Shown here one piece after another: positions 15,435-23,932 of a DNA stretch of 64,000 nt (the first letter of the stretch is position 1; each line of letters starts with the position of its first letter). The notes under the pieces were generated by a model. The model did no database searches. It saw only the letters and a program-made list of their open reading frames with translations, and was not told the DNA's origin. Source of the stretch: Herminiimonas fonticola (GTDB taxonomy: Bacteria > Pseudomonadota > Gammaproteobacteria > Burkholderiales > Burkholderiaceae_D); NCBI RefSeq assembly GCF_003293745.1, contig NZ_PTLZ01000001.1, forward strand, positions 1-64,000, read 5' to 3'. A program made the translations under genes and the position numbers.

Positions 15435-16844
15435 ATGCGCATTCCCCTTCAAAAATTGATGCTGGTCGCTGCGCTGACAATAGGATCGTTCCTGTTCGTC
15501 AGTGTGCCCGTTGCCGCTCAAACGCCGGGCAGCATCAAGGTCAATGTATCCGGCATCACCTATTACGCGCAATCAGGCGATACCCTGATCTCCATCGCAC
15601 AGCGTCTGACGAGTAAAAGCGGCAACTGGGTCGCAATTGGCCAAGCCAACAAAATCAATAAAGATAGCAATATCCCTATCGGCACCGCGATCCTCATCCC
15701 TGCCGAATTGTTACCCGACGAACCTAGCGAAGCCATCGTGACTGCACGTAACGGCTCCATCACCGCAACTGCGGCAGATGGCAGTTCGACTATCCTGAAC
15801 ATCGGCAGCCGCATCACCGAAGGCATGCGCATCACGACAGAAGCCAACAGCTTCCTGACCATTTCGCTAATCGATGAATCACGCGTTTCTGTGCCGTCCA
15901 ATAGCAGCGTACTGATAACCAAACTGCGCAAATCCTTGTACACCGCCAGCCCGCGCACCGAAGTCAAATTGATGCGTGGCCGTGTCGTGTCACGCGTGTC
16001 GCCACTGGATGTCAATCGAGGGCGCTTCGAAGTCCATACGCCATTGTCAGTTGCCGGTGTACGTGGCACATATTTCCGCGTCAGCATTAACAATCAAAAA
16101 GTCACGACTGAAGTCCTGGAAGGCCGCGTCGCAGTAGGCTCACTACAAGCACCGGAAACACGCATGCTGCCGCTGGCCAAAGGCAATCTCATCACGCGCG
16201 ATGTCATTGGGCCGGCAATCGATTTGCTGCCGCCGCCACAATTGACCGGCACACCATATCGACAAGATGAAGCTGTGAAATTCAACATAGAACCAATCAC
16301 CGACGCGCGCGCCTACCACGTGCAAATCGCACAGGATGGCGAACTTCTGAACCTGCTGGCGGAAGCCAACAGCAATACCAATGAAGTCGTGATCAACAAT
16401 ATTCAGGAAGGCAATTATTTTGTGCGAATTGCCGCGATCGATAAATTCGGCCTGGAAGGCATGCCACGCACCATGGCTGCCAACATCAGAAATCGCGAAT
16501 CTTTCCAGGCACTGCCGACGCAGGCGGCACCGTCAGTCGTCGATGGCGACTTCAAGGAATTGGTATTGCGCTGGCCGGGCTCCGCCAACCAAAAGTACAA
16601 CGTGCAAGTTGCGCGCGATATGGAATTCAGCTGGCTGCTCTTTACCACCAGCGTTACCGGCAATGAAATCAAACTTCCTCGTCCGTCGTTCGGCACTTAC
16701 TTCGCCCGCGTGCAAAGCGTCAATGCGAATGGCAGCAGCAATCCGTTCTCGTTTGCACAAACCCTGATTGTGACGGATCAATGGATCATCAATGACGGAC
16801 ATCCTTTGCGTCCGAAAGAAATCTCGCGCAGTACACCCCGCTAA
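15435..16844 (+). CDS. exported LysM-FecR domain protein
   Basis: 469 residues. A signal peptide ends near VAAQ (29). A LysM domain covers about 41-90 (YYAQSGDTLISIAQRL, then NWVAIGQANKI, then IPIGTAILIP) and should bind peptidoglycan. A FecR domain spans about 105-236 (GSSTILNIGSRITEGMRITT, then FLTISLIDESRVSVPSNS, RGRFEVHTPLSVAGVRGTYF). The C-terminal half (about 270-460) looks like two fibronectin III-type repeats (YHVQIAQDGELLNLL; YNVQVARDMEFSWLL). There is no membrane anchor, so it should be periplasmic or wall-bound. Sitting between the regulator and a CHASE2 kinase, it is a candidate ligand-side partner of the sensor. FecR here is only a domain name; no iron-dicitrate genes are near. 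Confidence 0.88.
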   Translation: MRIPLQKLMLVAALTIGSFLFVSVPVAAQTPGSIKVNVSGITYYAQSGDTLISIAQRLTSKSGNWVAIGQANKINKDSNIPIGTAILIPAELLPDEPSEAIVTARNGSITATAADGSSTILNIGSRITEGMRITTEANSFLTISLIDESRVSVPSNSSVLITKLRKSLYTASPRTEVKLMRGRVVSRVSPLDVNRGRFEVHTPLSVAGVRGTYFRVSINNQKVTTEVLEGRVAVGSLQAPETRMLPLAKGNLITRDVIGPAIDLLPPPQLTGTPYRQDEAVKFNIEPITDARAYHVQIAQDGELLNLLAEANSNTNEVVINNIQEGNYFVRIAAIDKFGLEGMPRTMAANIRNRESFQALPTQAAPSVVDGDFKELVLRWPGSANQKYNVQVARDMEFSWLLFTTSVTGNEIKLPRPSFGTYFARVQSVNANGSSNPFSFAQTLIVTDQWIINDGHPLRPKEISRSTPR

Positions 16845-16865
16845 GCTGTTCAGCACACACACTTG

Positions 16866-19256
16866 ATGAGACCTCGTTGGCTTTCTCCACTCAGGCAGCG
16901 TCTTGCGCTGCGTGAGTGGCTGGTATTGCTCTTCATCCTGACTGCGATTGCGGCGACTGTCAGTTGGCAAAATGGTCTGAGTCGGCTGGATCAATCGCGC
17001 TATGACTTGTTCTTGTCCACGGTCGACAAACCTACACCGGACGACATCATCATTGTGGCGATCGATGACTATAGTCTGGCGCAACTCGGTCGCTGGCCAT
17101 GGACGCGCGCAGTTCATGCAGACTTGATCAACAAACTGAACCAAGCCCAGCCACGCGCAATCGGATTCGATGTAATTTTGTCGGAACCAGAGCCGTCGCG
17201 AACAGATGGCACATCCTCCGGCGACCAAAAACTGGCAGCGGCATTGAAGCAAAATGGCCGCACTGTTTTACCTGTAACCATCACGAATGCAGGACATGGT
17301 CTGACTGCAAATTTGCCGACACCAGAACTTGCTGCGGCAGCCAGCGCACTCGGCCACATCAATCTGACGCACGATAACGACGGCGTGGTTCGCAGTGTAT
17401 TTTTACGTGAAGGCCAGGGCGGTCAATGGTGGCAAAATTTCTCGGCTGCGCTACTGACTATCGGCGAATCAGAACAGACCGCACCGACGCTTCCAAAAAG
17501 CGCTGTGCAAACCAATGTTGCCGGCCTCGATAGTTGGCAACGGGCCGACCAGATGTATATACCGTTTGCCGGCAACGTTGGTCATATCCAGTCAATCCCG
17601 TATGTTGCGGTGTTGCGCGGCGAAGTCCCGGCCGAATTCTTTACCGATAAATACGTGCTGATAGGCGCCACCGCACCCGGCATGACAGATTCGTATCCGA
17701 CGCCGGTTGCCGGCAATACAGGGGCAATGCCAGGAATCGAAATCCATGCGCAAATACTCAACAATCTGATGCAGGGGAAAAGCATCCATATCGCCACTCC
17801 ATTGGAGGCGATCCTGTTTTCTGTCATCCCGGTATTCATGGCGATGCTTGGTTATTTACTGCTATCGCCGCGCCGCGCCTTGTTCGCTGCAGGCATGTGG
17901 TTATTGATTACGGTTTTAACCAGCTATATCGGCTTGCGCTTCATGAACATCTGGCTGCCACCATCGATCGCCATCATTGCCATCGTGATCTCTTATCCTT
18001 TATGGAGCTGGCGACGATTGGAAGCCGCCATCAACTATCTGGGGCAGGAATTTACCCGCCTCGACAAGGAGCCGCATTTACTGCCGGAAGAAAAAACTGC
18101 ACCATCATCCGAAGCTGTCACCGATGTACTGGAGCAGCGCATCTCGGCGATGAAAAATGCAGCACGCCGGGTGCGTGATTTACGCCAGTTCGTTTCTGAC
18201 AATCTGGACAATCTGCCGGATGCCACGCTCGTCACGTCCATCGATGGCCTCATCTTGCTGGCCAACCGACATGCAAATGATTATTACTGGAGCCTGGGAC
18301 GTGACAATGTGCGCGGCGTCTCGGTGATTGAATTACTGGCGCAACTCAAAATGCCGGTCCCTGTCGATCAGGCCATCAATCTTTCTTTTGACTGGCCGCA
18401 TCTGCTCGATCTGAACCATGCTCAGGCCTTGCTCAACGGCGTCTCTGCGCAAGATCATGCGGGGCGCGATCTACTGGTTAAAAGCGGCCCGTGTTATTCG
18501 GCCACGAATCTACTGACAGGCTGGATCGTCAGCATTCTCGACATCTCAACGATACGTGCGATCGAGCGCAGCCGTGATGAAACCCTGCGCTTTTTGTCGC
18601 ACGACATGCGCGCACCGCAAGCATCGATTCTGGCCTTGCTCGAATTGCAGCATGAAAGCTCTTCCGAATTGCCACAGCAGGAACTCTTTGCCCGTATTGA
18701 AAAAGCCTGCCGCAAGACACTCGGCCTGGCAGATAATTTTGTGCAGTTGGCGCGTGCGGAATCGGAGGAATATCGCCTGGAAGAAGTCGACTTCCAGGAT
18801 CTGTTATTTGATGCCTCCGATGAAATGTGGTCGCTGGCAAAAAGTCGACACATTGATCTGAAGGTCGATATTGCAGAAGGCGAATATTCAGTCCGTGCCG
18901 ACCGTACCTTGCTGACACGCGCATTAAGCAATTTGATGTCGAATGCGATCAACTACAGCCCCGATCACACCAGCATCCTCTGCGCGCTATGGTCGGAACA
19001 GGACGGCGAACAAATACGCGTCATGTGCAGTATTTGCGATCATGGCTATGGCATTGCCGATGCCGATCAAGGCAAACTGTTTCAGCGTTTCCAGCGTGTC
19101 GATTTGCCTAACCAGCCACGTCACGACGGCGTCGGCCTGGGATTGGTATTTGTAAAAACCGTCATCGAGCGCCATCTGGGCGAAATTCGCTTCGTCAGCG
19201 TGGCAGGCAAGGGCACAACATTTACACTCAGCCTGCCGCTCTGCCTCAGTATTTAA
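16866..19256 (+). CDS. CHASE2-domain sensor histidine kinase
   Basis: 796 residues from the ATG at 16866 (a TTG one codon earlier is also in frame). One N-terminal membrane helix (about 20-38) leads into a periplasmic CHASE2 domain (about 40-300: LDQSRYDLFLSTVDKP, IVAIDDYSLAQLGRWPW, AIGFDVILSEPE). Three membrane helices follow (about 310-390), then a linker and a PAS-like region. The HisKA domain holds H579 in FLSHDMRAPQ, and the HATPase domain carries the N box NLMSNAINYSPD and glycine boxes DHGYGIAD and GVGLGLVFVKTV. Third gene of the operon. CHASE2 ligands are unknown; the LysM-FecR neighbour suggests wall or envelope sensing, which is inference. Confidence 0.92.
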   Translation: MRPRWLSPLRQRLALREWLVLLFILTAIAATVSWQNGLSRLDQSRYDLFLSTVDKPTPDDIIIVAIDDYSLAQLGRWPWTRAVHADLINKLNQAQPRAIGFDVILSEPEPSRTDGTSSGDQKLAAALKQNGRTVLPVTITNAGHGLTANLPTPELAAAASALGHINLTHDNDGVVRSVFLREGQGGQWWQNFSAALLTIGESEQTAPTLPKSAVQTNVAGLDSWQRADQMYIPFAGNVGHIQSIPYVAVLRGEVPAEFFTDKYVLIGATAPGMTDSYPTPVAGNTGAMPGIEIHAQILNNLMQGKSIHIATPLEAILFSVIPVFMAMLGYLLLSPRRALFAAGMWLLITVLTSYIGLRFMNIWLPPSIAIIAIVISYPLWSWRRLEAAINYLGQEFTRLDKEPHLLPEEKTAPSSEAVTDVLEQRISAMKNAARRVRDLRQFVSDNLDNLPDATLVTSIDGLILLANRHANDYYWSLGRDNVRGVSVIELLAQLKMPVPVDQAINLSFDWPHLLDLNHAQALLNGVSAQDHAGRDLLVKSGPCYSATNLLTGWIVSILDISTIRAIERSRDETLRFLSHDMRAPQASILALLELQHESSSELPQQELFARIEKACRKTLGLADNFVQLARAESEEYRLEEVDFQDLLFDASDEMWSLAKSRHIDLKVDIAEGEYSVRADRTLLTRALSNLMSNAINYSPDHTSILCALWSEQDGEQIRVMCSICDHGYGIADADQGKLFQRFQRVDLPNQPRHDGVGLGLVFVKTVIERHLGEIRFVSVAGKGTTFTLSLPLCLSI

Positions 19257-19359
19257 GCGCGCCCAAAACACCTCCTTGCATGCCTAAGGGCAAGAGCTTC
19301 GTACCATAGTGCAACAGGCTATAATATGCATCGACTCAACTCGAACGTTGGTGCCATAA

Positions 19360-20649
19360 ATGCAACTGCTGGCCGTCGGCCTCAACCACACTACCGCGCC
19401 TGTTTCTCTGCGCGAAAAGGTAGCCTTTCCTGCTGACCAACTCGGTCAAGCGGTGGCTTCCGCGCGAGGGTGGTATGGCCGCAGCGACCAGCAAAACATT
19501 TCCGATGAAGCAGCGATACTTTCGACCTGCAACCGCACCGAGTTGTATGCCGCCAGCCACTTGCCCGGCGGCGTGAATGAAGCGATCGATCTGACGGCGC
19601 ACTTCCTCGCCGAATATCACAAGCTGCCTTATTCTGAATTACGTCCCTTCCTGTACGCACTGCCGCAAGACAATGCCGTGCGTCACGCATTTCGTGTTGC
19701 ATCTGGTTTGGATTCGATGGTGTTAGGCGAACCGCAAATTCTCGGCCAGATGAAAGACGCCGTGCGCCATGCAGAAGCGGCAGGCGGACTCGGCACTTAT
19801 TTGCATCAAATGTTTCAGCGCACTTTCGCCGTTGCAAAAGAAGTACGCAGCACGACGGAAATCGGCGCACACAGCGTGTCGATGGCAGCGGCTTCGGTAC
19901 GTTTGTCGCAACGCATCTTCGACAAACTATCCGAACAAAATATATTGTTCATCGGTGCCGGCGAAATGATCGAGTTGTGCGCCACACACTTCGCTGCGCA
20001 AAATCCACGATCACTGACCATCGCCAACCGTACGCTGGAACGCGGTGAAGCACTCGCCCATCGTTTCAACGGTCGCGCGATTCGCCTCGCTGACTTGCCG
20101 GACCAACTGGCAACTTACGACATCGTTATTTCATCGACGGCATCATCGCTACCTATCATCGGCCTCGGCATGGTGGAGCGCGCGATCAAGGCACGCCGCC
20201 ACAAGCCGATGTTCATGGTCGATCTGGCGGTACCACGCGATATCGAACCAGAGATCGGCCGCCTTGACGACGTCTTCCTGTACACCGTCGACGATCTCGG
20301 CAACTTTGTGCAAACCGGCGTGGAAAATCGCCAGGCTGCGGTAGCACAGGCAGAAGCAATTATTGAAACACGCGTGCAATCTTTCATGCACTGGATGGAC
20401 GCGCGCGCCGTTGTTCCTGTCATTCAAGACCTGCATGAATCCAGCGAAACCATGCGCATGATAGAACTGGAACGTGCGCGCAAATTGCTGGCCAAGGGCG
20501 AAGACATCGATGCCGTATTAGAAGCGCTGTCAAAAGGCTTGACTGCAAAATTCCTGCATGGTCCGCAACAGGCACTCAACAATGCACAAGGCGACGAGCG
20601 CGCCCGCCTCGCCGCCTTGCTGCCGCAACTCTTCCGTACCAAGCGCTAG
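19360..20649 (+). CDS. hemA: glutamyl-tRNA reductase
   Basis: Reduces glutamyl-tRNA to glutamate-1-semialdehyde with NADPH, the first step of C5-route tetrapyrrole synthesis. 429 residues. It starts [20 protein letters not shown]; the nucleophile is C57 in [31 protein letters not shown] and the NADP fold [15 protein letters not shown] follow, then the dimerisation helix region at the C-terminus. First of hemA-prfA-dsbB-prmC; hemA-prfA-prmC order is widespread in proteobacteria. A TATAAT (19320-19325) is a likely -10 with a poor -35. Only a weak ribosome site is visible. Confidence 0.96.
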   Translation: MQLLAVGLNHTTAPVSLREKVAFPADQLGQAVASARGWYGRSDQQNISDEAAILSTCNRTELYAASHLPGGVNEAIDLTAHFLAEYHKLPYSELRPFLYALPQDNAVRHAFRVASGLDSMVLGEPQILGQMKDAVRHAEAAGGLGTYLHQMFQRTFAVAKEVRSTTEIGAHSVSMAAASVRLSQRIFDKLSEQNILFIGAGEMIELCATHFAAQNPRSLTIANRTLERGEALAHRFNGRAIRLADLPDQLATYDIVISSTASSLPIIGLGMVERAIKARRHKPMFMVDLAVPRDIEPEIGRLDDVFLYTVDDLGNFVQTGVENRQAAVAQAEAIIETRVQSFMHWMDARAVVPVIQDLHESSETMRMIELERARKLLAKGEDIDAVLEALSKGLTAKFLHGPQQALNNAQGDERARLAALLPQLFRTKR

Positions 20650-20765
20650 CGACGCTCTTACGCGATCTCTGCACGCTGCTGCAGACTTATACAAAATCTT
20701 GTTTGCCGCCAGTTTACAAAGCTGCCGCAAACCACCGAATCAACCCTCGCATACAAGAACAAACC

Positions 20766-21851
20766 ATGATGAAACCATCCATGCTCAGCAAGCTCGATCA
20801 ATTGACCGAGCGCCTGGCTGAAGTGAATGTGCTGCTGATGCAGGAAGATGTCACCTCCAATATGGACAATTACCGCAAGCTGACGCGCGAACATGCAGAG
20901 CTAGGTCCTCTGGTCGCGCTGTACGGTAATTACACGCAAGCCGATAACGACATCAAGGATGCGCAGAGCATGCTGTCCGATCCTGACATGAAGGATTTTG
21001 CGCAGGAAGAAATGGCGGCGGCGAAGGCACGCATGGAGCAGCTGGAAATCGATCTGCAAAAAATGCTGTTACCGAAAGATCCTAATGATGAACGCAATAT
21101 CTTTCTGGAAATTCGCGCCGGCACCGGTGGCGATGAATCCGCATTATTTGCTGGCGACCTGCTGCGCATGTACACGCGCTTCGCCGAACGCAATCGCTGG
21201 CAGATAGAAATGGTGTCCGAGTCTGCATCCGAAGTCGGCGGTTACAAGGAAGTGATCGTGCGTGTGGTTGGCAACGGCGCGTATTCAAAATTGAAATTCG
21301 AATCCGGTGGCCATCGCGTACAACGCGTGCCGGCAACAGAAACCCAGGGCCGCATACACACGTCGGCCTGCACCGTCGCCGTCATGCCTGAAGCCGACGA
21401 GGTTGAAGACGTCAACATCAATCCGGCCGACTTGCGCATCGATACCTATCGCGCATCCGGCGCCGGTGGTCAGCACATCAACAAAACCGATTCGGCAGTG
21501 CGCATCACACATCTACCGACCGGCATCGTGGTTGAATGCCAGGATGATCGCAGCCAGCACAAGAACAAGGCGTCGGCATTGAAGGTATTGGCGGCGCGCA
21601 TCAAGGATGTGCAGTTGCGCGAACAGCAATCGAAGGAGGCAGCAACGCGCAAATCGCTGATCGGCTCGGGCGATCGCAGCGAACGCATACGCACGTATAA
21701 TTTCCCGCAAGGCCGCATGACCGATCACCGCATTAATCTGACTTTATACAAGCTGGATTTCATCATGGATGGCGACCTGGCCGAGTTGACCAATGCACTG
21801 GCGGCAGAACATCAAGCCGATTTGCTGGCAGCGCTAGGCGACGCCAGTTGA
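20766..21851 (+). CDS. prfA: peptide chain release factor 1
   Basis: Reads UAA and UAG and releases the peptide. About 361 residues from the ATG at 20766 (or 20769, one codon later); the open frame runs back to 20703 but family N-termini match [12 protein letters not shown]. The codon-reading PxT motif is RVPATETQG, and the universal GGQ is in [21 protein letters not shown] with the nearby [17 protein letters not shown]. The glutamine in GGQ is the substrate of PrmC, encoded two genes downstream. 116 bases after hemA. Confidence 0.97.
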   Translation: MMKPSMLSKLDQLTERLAEVNVLLMQEDVTSNMDNYRKLTREHAELGPLVALYGNYTQADNDIKDAQSMLSDPDMKDFAQEEMAAAKARMEQLEIDLQKMLLPKDPNDERNIFLEIRAGTGGDESALFAGDLLRMYTRFAERNRWQIEMVSESASEVGGYKEVIVRVVGNGAYSKLKFESGGHRVQRVPATETQGRIHTSACTVAVMPEADEVEDVNINPADLRIDTYRASGAGGQHINKTDSAVRITHLPTGIVVECQDDRSQHKNKASALKVLAARIKDVQLREQQSKEAATRKSLIGSGDRSERIRTYNFPQGRMTDHRINLTLYKLDFIMDGDLAELTNALAAEHQADLLAALGDAS

Positions 21852-21921
21852 TGCACAATTCTGCTGAACCTTATTCGATAGCCACCACTCATACCGTGCA
21901 CTGTTTCTCCAAGAAAAGACC

Positions 21922-22413
21922 ATGAAAAAATCCAAACCCGTTTTACTCGCAGTCGCCTTCGTATCGCTGGCATTGTTAGCCGTGGCACTCTATCTGCAGC
22001 ATGTCGAAAATATGCAGCCATGTCCGCTCTGCGTGATCCAGCGTTACGCCTTTGCTGCCATCGCCATCATCTGCCTGATTGCGGCATTCCGCAAAGAAGC
22101 TACCGCCAAAATCGGTGCCGCGCTGGCTGCATTGGTATCTCTGGCAGGAGCCGGCGTCGCTGGCTGGCACATTTATATCAAGGCACATCCAACCGTATCT
22201 TGCGGCATCGATCCTCTGGAAACGTCGTTGAATACGATCCCTACCGCCAAGCTCTTGCCATTCCTGTTCCAGGCAGATGGTTTGTGCACGACTGAATACG
22301 CACCTATCCTGGGCCTGTCTTTGCCGCAATGGGCGCTGGTATGGTTCGTCGTGATTGCGATATTCCTGTTGCGCACTGCGTTCCAGAAAAAGTCTTCGTA
22401 CACATCGTATTAA
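21922..22413 (+). CDS. dsbB: disulfide bond formation protein B
   Basis: Inner-membrane quinone oxidoreductase that reoxidises DsbA. 163 residues with four membrane helices (about 8-25, 43-56, 64-82, 140-156). The two periplasmic cysteine pairs are present: C34/C37 in QPCPLCVIQ and C94/C122 in TVSCGID and ADGLCTTE. The conserved Arg after the first pair (R41) is present and in this family helps bind quinone. It is inserted between prfA and prmC, 70 bases after prfA; its stop is 13 bases before the prmC start. Functionally it belongs with dsbC at 10.5 kb. Confidence 0.95.
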   Translation: MKKSKPVLLAVAFVSLALLAVALYLQHVENMQPCPLCVIQRYAFAAIAIICLIAAFRKEATAKIGAALAALVSLAGAGVAGWHIYIKAHPTVSCGIDPLETSLNTIPTAKLLPFLFQADGLCTTEYAPILGLSLPQWALVWFVVIAIFLLRTAFQKKSSYTSY

Positions 22414-22426
22414 ACTACTTGCGCGC

Positions 22427-23263
22427 ATGATGAGCATCCTGGCCGGCGATACGATTGCGAGCATCATGCGTAGCGCGCCGGTAGAACAACTGGAAGCACG
22501 CATGCTGATTGGTCACGTCACGCAGTTGACGCGCGTGCAGCTGATTACGCAATCAGAGCGCGCATTAAATACCGCTGAAGCAGAACAGCTCAATACCTTG
22601 TTTCAACGTCGCATTGCAGGCGAGCCCATGGCTTACCTGCTGGGCGAACGCGAATTCTTCGGTCTGACATTTCAAGTCGATCCTGCAGTGTTGATTCCGC
22701 GACCGGATACCGAATTACTGGTTGAATTGGCCTTGCAGCATTTGCCGTTACATGGTCGCGTGCTGGACATGGGTACCGGCTCGGGCGCGATTGCGATTGC
22801 GATTGCACACACACGGCGCGACGCGCACGTTACCGCGCTGGATGTGAGCGAAAATGCCTTGCTGGTCGCACAAGGCAATGCAAAAAATAATCAGGTTGAT
22901 GTTGAGTTCTTGCGTAGCGACTGGTTCGTCGCAATCGCTGAACAGCAGTTTGATTTGATCGTTTCCAACCCACCTTATATCGTCGCCGGCGATCGCCATT
23001 TATCGGAAGGCGATTTGCGCTTTGAGCCGATAGATGCGCTCACCGATCACGCAGATGGTTTATCAGCCTTGCGCATCATCAGCCAGCAGGCTGCGCGCTA
23101 TCTGTCTGCCGATGGCTGGCTATTGATGGAGCATGGTTACGATCAGGCTGAGGCTGTACGCGACTTGTTAAGCGAAAATAATTTCACTGAAGTACAAAGC
23201 TGGTGCGATCTGGCGAACATTGAGCGCGTGAGTGGCGGGAAGAAATCCCGCACAGGAAGTTAG
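22427..23263 (+). CDS. prmC: release factor glutamine N5-methyltransferase
   Basis: Methylates the GGQ glutamine of RF1 and RF2. About 278 residues from the ATG at 22427 (a second ATG follows at once). The open frame extends back into dsbB but those residues have no family likeness. An N-terminal helical substrate domain (LEARMLIGHVTQLTR, EREFFGLTFQVDPAVLIPRPDTELLVE) is followed by the SAM-binding motif VLDMGTGSGAIAIAIA and the catalytic NPPY in IVSNPPYIV. It completes hemA-prfA-dsbB-prmC. A GCGGGA/TCCCGC hairpin lies inside its last codons (23235-23251). Confidence 0.95.
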   Translation: MMSILAGDTIASIMRSAPVEQLEARMLIGHVTQLTRVQLITQSERALNTAEAEQLNTLFQRRIAGEPMAYLLGEREFFGLTFQVDPAVLIPRPDTELLVELALQHLPLHGRVLDMGTGSGAIAIAIAHTRRDAHVTALDVSENALLVAQGNAKNNQVDVEFLRSDWFVAIAEQQFDLIVSNPPYIVAGDRHLSEGDLRFEPIDALTDHADGLSALRIISQQAARYLSADGWLLMEHGYDQAEAVRDLLSENNFTEVQSWCDLANIERVSGGKKSRTGS

Positions 23264-23294
23264 TAGCACCGTCTGCATCAATTAGGCAATCAAC

Positions 23295-23819
23295 TCAGGC
23301 TGCCAACTCTTTTTTCAGCAATTGATGCAAGGCCGGGAAATCAGGTTCACCCACATATTTCTTGATGATGTGACCATCCTTGTCGATCACCAATGTGGTT
23401 GGCGTCAATTGGATATCACCAAAAGATTTTGCCAGCCCACCTTGCGTATCGAGCACCACGGTAAATGGCAGTTTGCGCGTCTCGACAAAATTCAACACAT
23501 AATTTGGCGGATCGTAAGCCATCGCGACGGCGACAAATTCCAGACCTTGCGCATGATATTTCTTGAACGTCTCTATCATCTCCGGCATCTCTTTGACGCA
23601 AGTCGTGCACGAGGTCGCCCAGAAATTGATCATCACGACCTTGCCGCGCAAATCCTGTGTAGTGATTTTCTTGCCTTGCAGATTGACGAAGGTGACATCA
23701 GGTATCGTTTCTTTCTGCGATACCGATAGATAACCAACTACCACCAACACTGCGACTATGAGCAATGCCGCCAGCTTGAGCCAGCGACGTTTGGGACTTG
23801 CGGGAACTGATGTTTGCAT
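23295..23819 (-). CDS. membrane-anchored TlpA/ResA-like thioredoxin
   Basis: 174 residues from the ATG at 23819 (a TTG three codons earlier is also open). A single N-terminal membrane anchor (about 15-30) leads to a periplasmic thioredoxin-like domain: VTFVNLQGKKITTQDLRGKVVMINFW, active site SCTTC (C71, C74) and LVIDKDG near the cis-Pro region (LTPTTLVID). The AhpC/TSA-like fold and the insert after the active site are typical of TlpA/ResA reductants used in cytochrome c maturation or thiol repair. No ccm genes lie nearby, so the substrate is unknown. Convergent with prmC. A TATAAT (23873-23878) upstream is the likely -10. Confidence 0.88.
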   Translation of the reverse strand: MQTSVPASPKRRWLKLAALLIVAVLVVVGYLSVSQKETIPDVTFVNLQGKKITTQDLRGKVVMINFWATSCTTCVKEMPEMIETFKKYHAQGLEFVAVAMAYDPPNYVLNFVETRKLPFTVVLDTQGGLAKSFGDIQLTPTTLVIDKDGHIIKKYVGEPDFPALHQLLKKELAA

Positions 23820-23872
23820 AATCGACAATCCGGGGCAGATAAGCCTGTAGTTATACCTATGAAGCTGCGCCC

Positions 23873-23908
23873 ATTATAGTCAGGTCCGACTCCCAGCGTT
23901 TAGTCGGA
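23873..23908 (-). promoter_or_regulatory. promoter of the TlpA-like gene with inverted repeat
   Basis: Minus-strand -10 TATAAT (23873-23878). The -35 position shows no good hexamer but is covered by a perfect 7-bp inverted repeat TCCGACT (23885-23891) / AGTCGGA (23902-23908) with a 10-base spacer. This looks like a regulator site at -35, or the tail hairpin of the upstream M48 gene. The repeat is seen; activator control is inference. Confidence 0.4.
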
Positions 23909-23932
23909 AAATGTAAGTGCATTCCATCGGTT

